In this document: piece after piece, positions 4,180-5,637 of the stretch
How positions within the stretch are numbered: position 1 is the stretch's first letter
How the letters are laid out: each line of letters begins with the position of its first letter
DNA from: Pseudomonadota bacterium
GTDB lineage: Bacteria; Pseudomonadota; Gammaproteobacteria; Xanthomonadales; Rhodanobacteraceae
Direction: 5' to 3'
NCBI GenBank assembly: GCA_018241165.1
Contig: JAFEEK010000047.1
Span: 1 to 5,637, forward strand
DNA: 5,637 nt
Position numbers and translations under genes: made by a program
Notes under the pieces: generated by a model
Databases searched by the model: none
Told to the model about the DNA's origin: nothing
What the model saw: only the letters and a program-made list of their open reading frames with translations

Positions 4180-5637
4180 TCAGCGACGCAGGAATTCGGG
4201 CGAGCACAGAACCAACCCGATCGCCACGCGCAGGCGCGCGATCGTGTAGTGCTGCGACAAGGTGTTGGCGGGACTCAGGTGCCACACGCCGGTGTGTTGC
4301 GGCACGCCGCTGCTCAGCGTGTCGGTGACCAGGTCGATCGCGGCGGTCGGCGCGGCTTCCTGGCGAAAGAAGTCGACTGCAGCGTTGTACGTTTGCGCAG
4401 GGCGAAATCCGATCAGACGATCGCACCAGTAGCCGATGATGTTGGCCGCGCTGCGGTTGGCGGCGACCGGAAATGCCGCGAGCGTGGGCGCCTGCACGTC
4501 CGCAATGAACGCGTAGGCATTGTTGTAGCTTTCGGTTTGGTGCATCTCGAGCAGGCGCGGCAGCAACTTCAATGTCATGCCCAGCGAACCCGTGCTCGAC
4601 CACGCGGTCTGGTTGTCGGGATAACCGTTCGGCGCCGGCCAGTAGAACAGGCGCTGCCCCGCTGCCTGCAGGCGGCCGATGAATTCCTCGGTCGGCGTAT
4701 ACGTGGTCGTGTTGCCGGGCTTGAACGTGAAATCGGCGCCGAGCGCACGTAACGCACCGACCGCCGCCGCGGCCGGGCGTTTCATCTTGTTGCCCCAGCT
4801 TGTCTTGAACGGTGTCGATTGCAGGATCAAGGCGAGTACCTGCGAGATCTGGTCCGGCGCCTGCCATTGCGCGTGGAACAGGTCGGCGGCGCTTTGCACC
4901 AGCGTGTCGGGCGCATCGTCGCCGGCGAAACGCCGGCACAGCTTGCCGCACACGAAGTGCGCGGTACCCGGATGCTGGGCCAGCATGTCGAACAACTGGG
5001 TGCCGTCGTTCTGGCCGCCGCCCGCGGAAAAATTGCGATGCAGCACGCGCTTGACGCCGGAGTCGTGCAAGCCCTGCACGTACTCGAACGTGCCGGGATT
5101 GCCATCGTTGCGCGTTTCCCAGGTGCTTTGCGAAATCGTCCAGCCGGTGAGCACGCGCGCTGCCTCGTAGACATCGTCGTCGACGTATTGCAGGCGCTGG
5201 ATCTTGCCCTGCCAGTCGACATAGGTCGGCATCGACGGATCATCGTCGGCATCGTCGACGATGCCGCGGTAGTTTTCCGCGCCGAGCGTGTGCAGCTCCA
5301 TCAGCTCGCGCGCGTAGTTCTCGTTCGGGTGCCCGGTGTAGCTCGTGTACAGGTCGAGCATGTACATCATCGATGCCGACTGGCATACCGCCTGCAGCAT
5401 CGTGCGGAAATTGCCGAACACGTTCGGCCGGATCGCGTCGCGGTCGAAGGCGGGGAACATCGGGCCGCCGTCGTAATCCCAGCCGAACACGCTGAAATGG
5501 TCGTGCCAGAAATCGGTCGCGACCTCGAACAGTTGGCGCTGGCTGTACGTCTGCCGGATCAGCGTTGCGCATTCGGCTTCCGAAACCGGCAGCATGCGAT
5601 TGAAGTAATTGGCTGTATCGGCGTGATGGTCGGCCCA
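4180..5637 (-). CDS. DUF1800 family protein, 5' end cut by window
   Basis: The visible 485 residues run from the right edge to a natural end, SPEFLRR, typical of the family (PF08811). The frame is open to the edge (WADHHADTANYFNR before the first internal Met at 5595), so the start, and any signal peptide plus first helices, lie outside. Family motifs in order are FWHDHFSVF (43-51), NENYARELMELHTLG (105-119), DVYEAARVLTGWT (155-167), HPGTAHFVCGKLCRRF (about 222-237) and FYWPAPNGYPD (331-341). A long segment (about 120-151) between ELHTLG and DDVYEAARVLTGW replaces the short linker usual in the family and contains an Asp-rich VDDADDDP. DUF1800 proteins are usually found beside DUF1501 genes, as here, and are presumed exported; their biochemical role is unknown. 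Confidence 0.93.
   Translation of the reverse strand, partial: WADHHADTANYFNRMLPVSEAECATLIRQTYSQRQLFEVATDFWHDHFSVFGWDYDGGPMFPAFDRDAIRPNVFGNFRTMLQAVCQSASMMYMLDLYTSYTGHPNENYARELMELHTLGAENYRGIVDDADDDPSMPTYVDWQGKIQRLQYVDDDVYEAARVLTGWTISQSTWETRNDGNPGTFEYVQGLHDSGVKRVLHRNFSAGGGQNDGTQLFDMLAQHPGTAHFVCGKLCRRFAGDDAPDTLVQSAADLFHAQWQAPDQISQVLALILQSTPFKTSWGNKMKRPAAAAVGALRALGADFTFKPGNTTTYTPTEEFIGRLQAAGQRLFYWPAPNGYPDNQTAWSSTGSLGMTLKLLPRLLEMHQTESYNNAYAFIADVQAPTLAAFPVAANRSAANIIGYWCDRLIGFRPAQTYNAAVDFFRQEAAPTAAIDLVTDTLSSGVPQHTGVWHLSPANTLSQHYTIARLRVAIGLVLCSPEFLRR

Noticed and set aside
2625..4328. 567-codon plus-strand open frame antisense to DUF1501
   Set aside because: It is a typical shadow of a GC-rich gene: the opposite strand encodes a full DUF1501 protein with Tat signal and all motifs. 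The antisense translation is Arg/Ala/Val-rich and matches nothing.
4180..5595. Met at 5595 as the start of the DUF1800 protein
   Set aside because: The frame is open to the window edge and the family needs additional N-terminal helices and an export signal, so this Met is internal.
1..5637. CRISPR arrays, tRNA/rRNA genes, insertion sequences, phage or defence modules
   Set aside because: No regularly spaced repeats, cloverleaf-like segments, transposase motifs, terminal inverted repeats or defence-protein domains were seen on either strand.

Overview
This is a GC-rich bacterial chromosomal window. It carries five protein-coding genes that can be read whole or nearly whole, plus the first 49 codons of a sixth. 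High G/C at third codon positions, a Tat-exported DUF1501 protein ending in DSIFRNGFE, and a CecR-like TetR/HlyD pair suggest a gammaproteobacterium of the Xanthomonadales/Lysobacterales, perhaps Rhodanobacteraceae. This placement rests on recollection of family traits, not on a search.

Left part (1-875, minus strand): a CecR/YbiH-type TetR regulator is followed, with a 20-bp overlap, by the start of a lipoprotein HlyD-type membrane-fusion protein. The rest of what is probably an ABC efflux operon lies beyond the left edge. A compact AT-rich patch just upstream of the regulator holds a -35/-10 pair with a 17-bp spacer. That spacer is almost entirely filled by an inverted repeat (TAATTAA-N4-TTAATTA). 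The -10 box lies so close to the ATG that the transcript would be leaderless. This looks like a self-repressed efflux switch.

Middle (876-2749, plus strand): after a 159-bp divergent intergenic region comes a membrane-bound diguanylate cyclase with about seven transmembrane segments and an intact GGEEF active site. It has no RxxD inhibitory site and carries a basic insertion inside the GGDEF domain. A GC-rich hairpin follows it. A small secreted protein of 160 residues, with a His-rich mature N-terminus, comes next; two interlocked palindromes sit directly before its ribosome binding site.

Right part (2760-5637, minus strand): a two-gene operon of DUF1800 (5' end cut by the window) and DUF1501 (Tat signal, complete), separated by 13 bp. 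This is a recurrent gene pair encoding presumed exported proteins of unknown function. The DUF1501 protein keeps the metal-site-like motifs of the alkaline phosphatase-like fold and ends in a short tail that may be a lineage-specific C-terminal signal.

I do not see a clearly new multi-gene system. The points most worth a second look are the operator-in-spacer leaderless promoter, the DUF1501 C-terminal tail, the I-site-less cyclase, and the interlocked palindromes.
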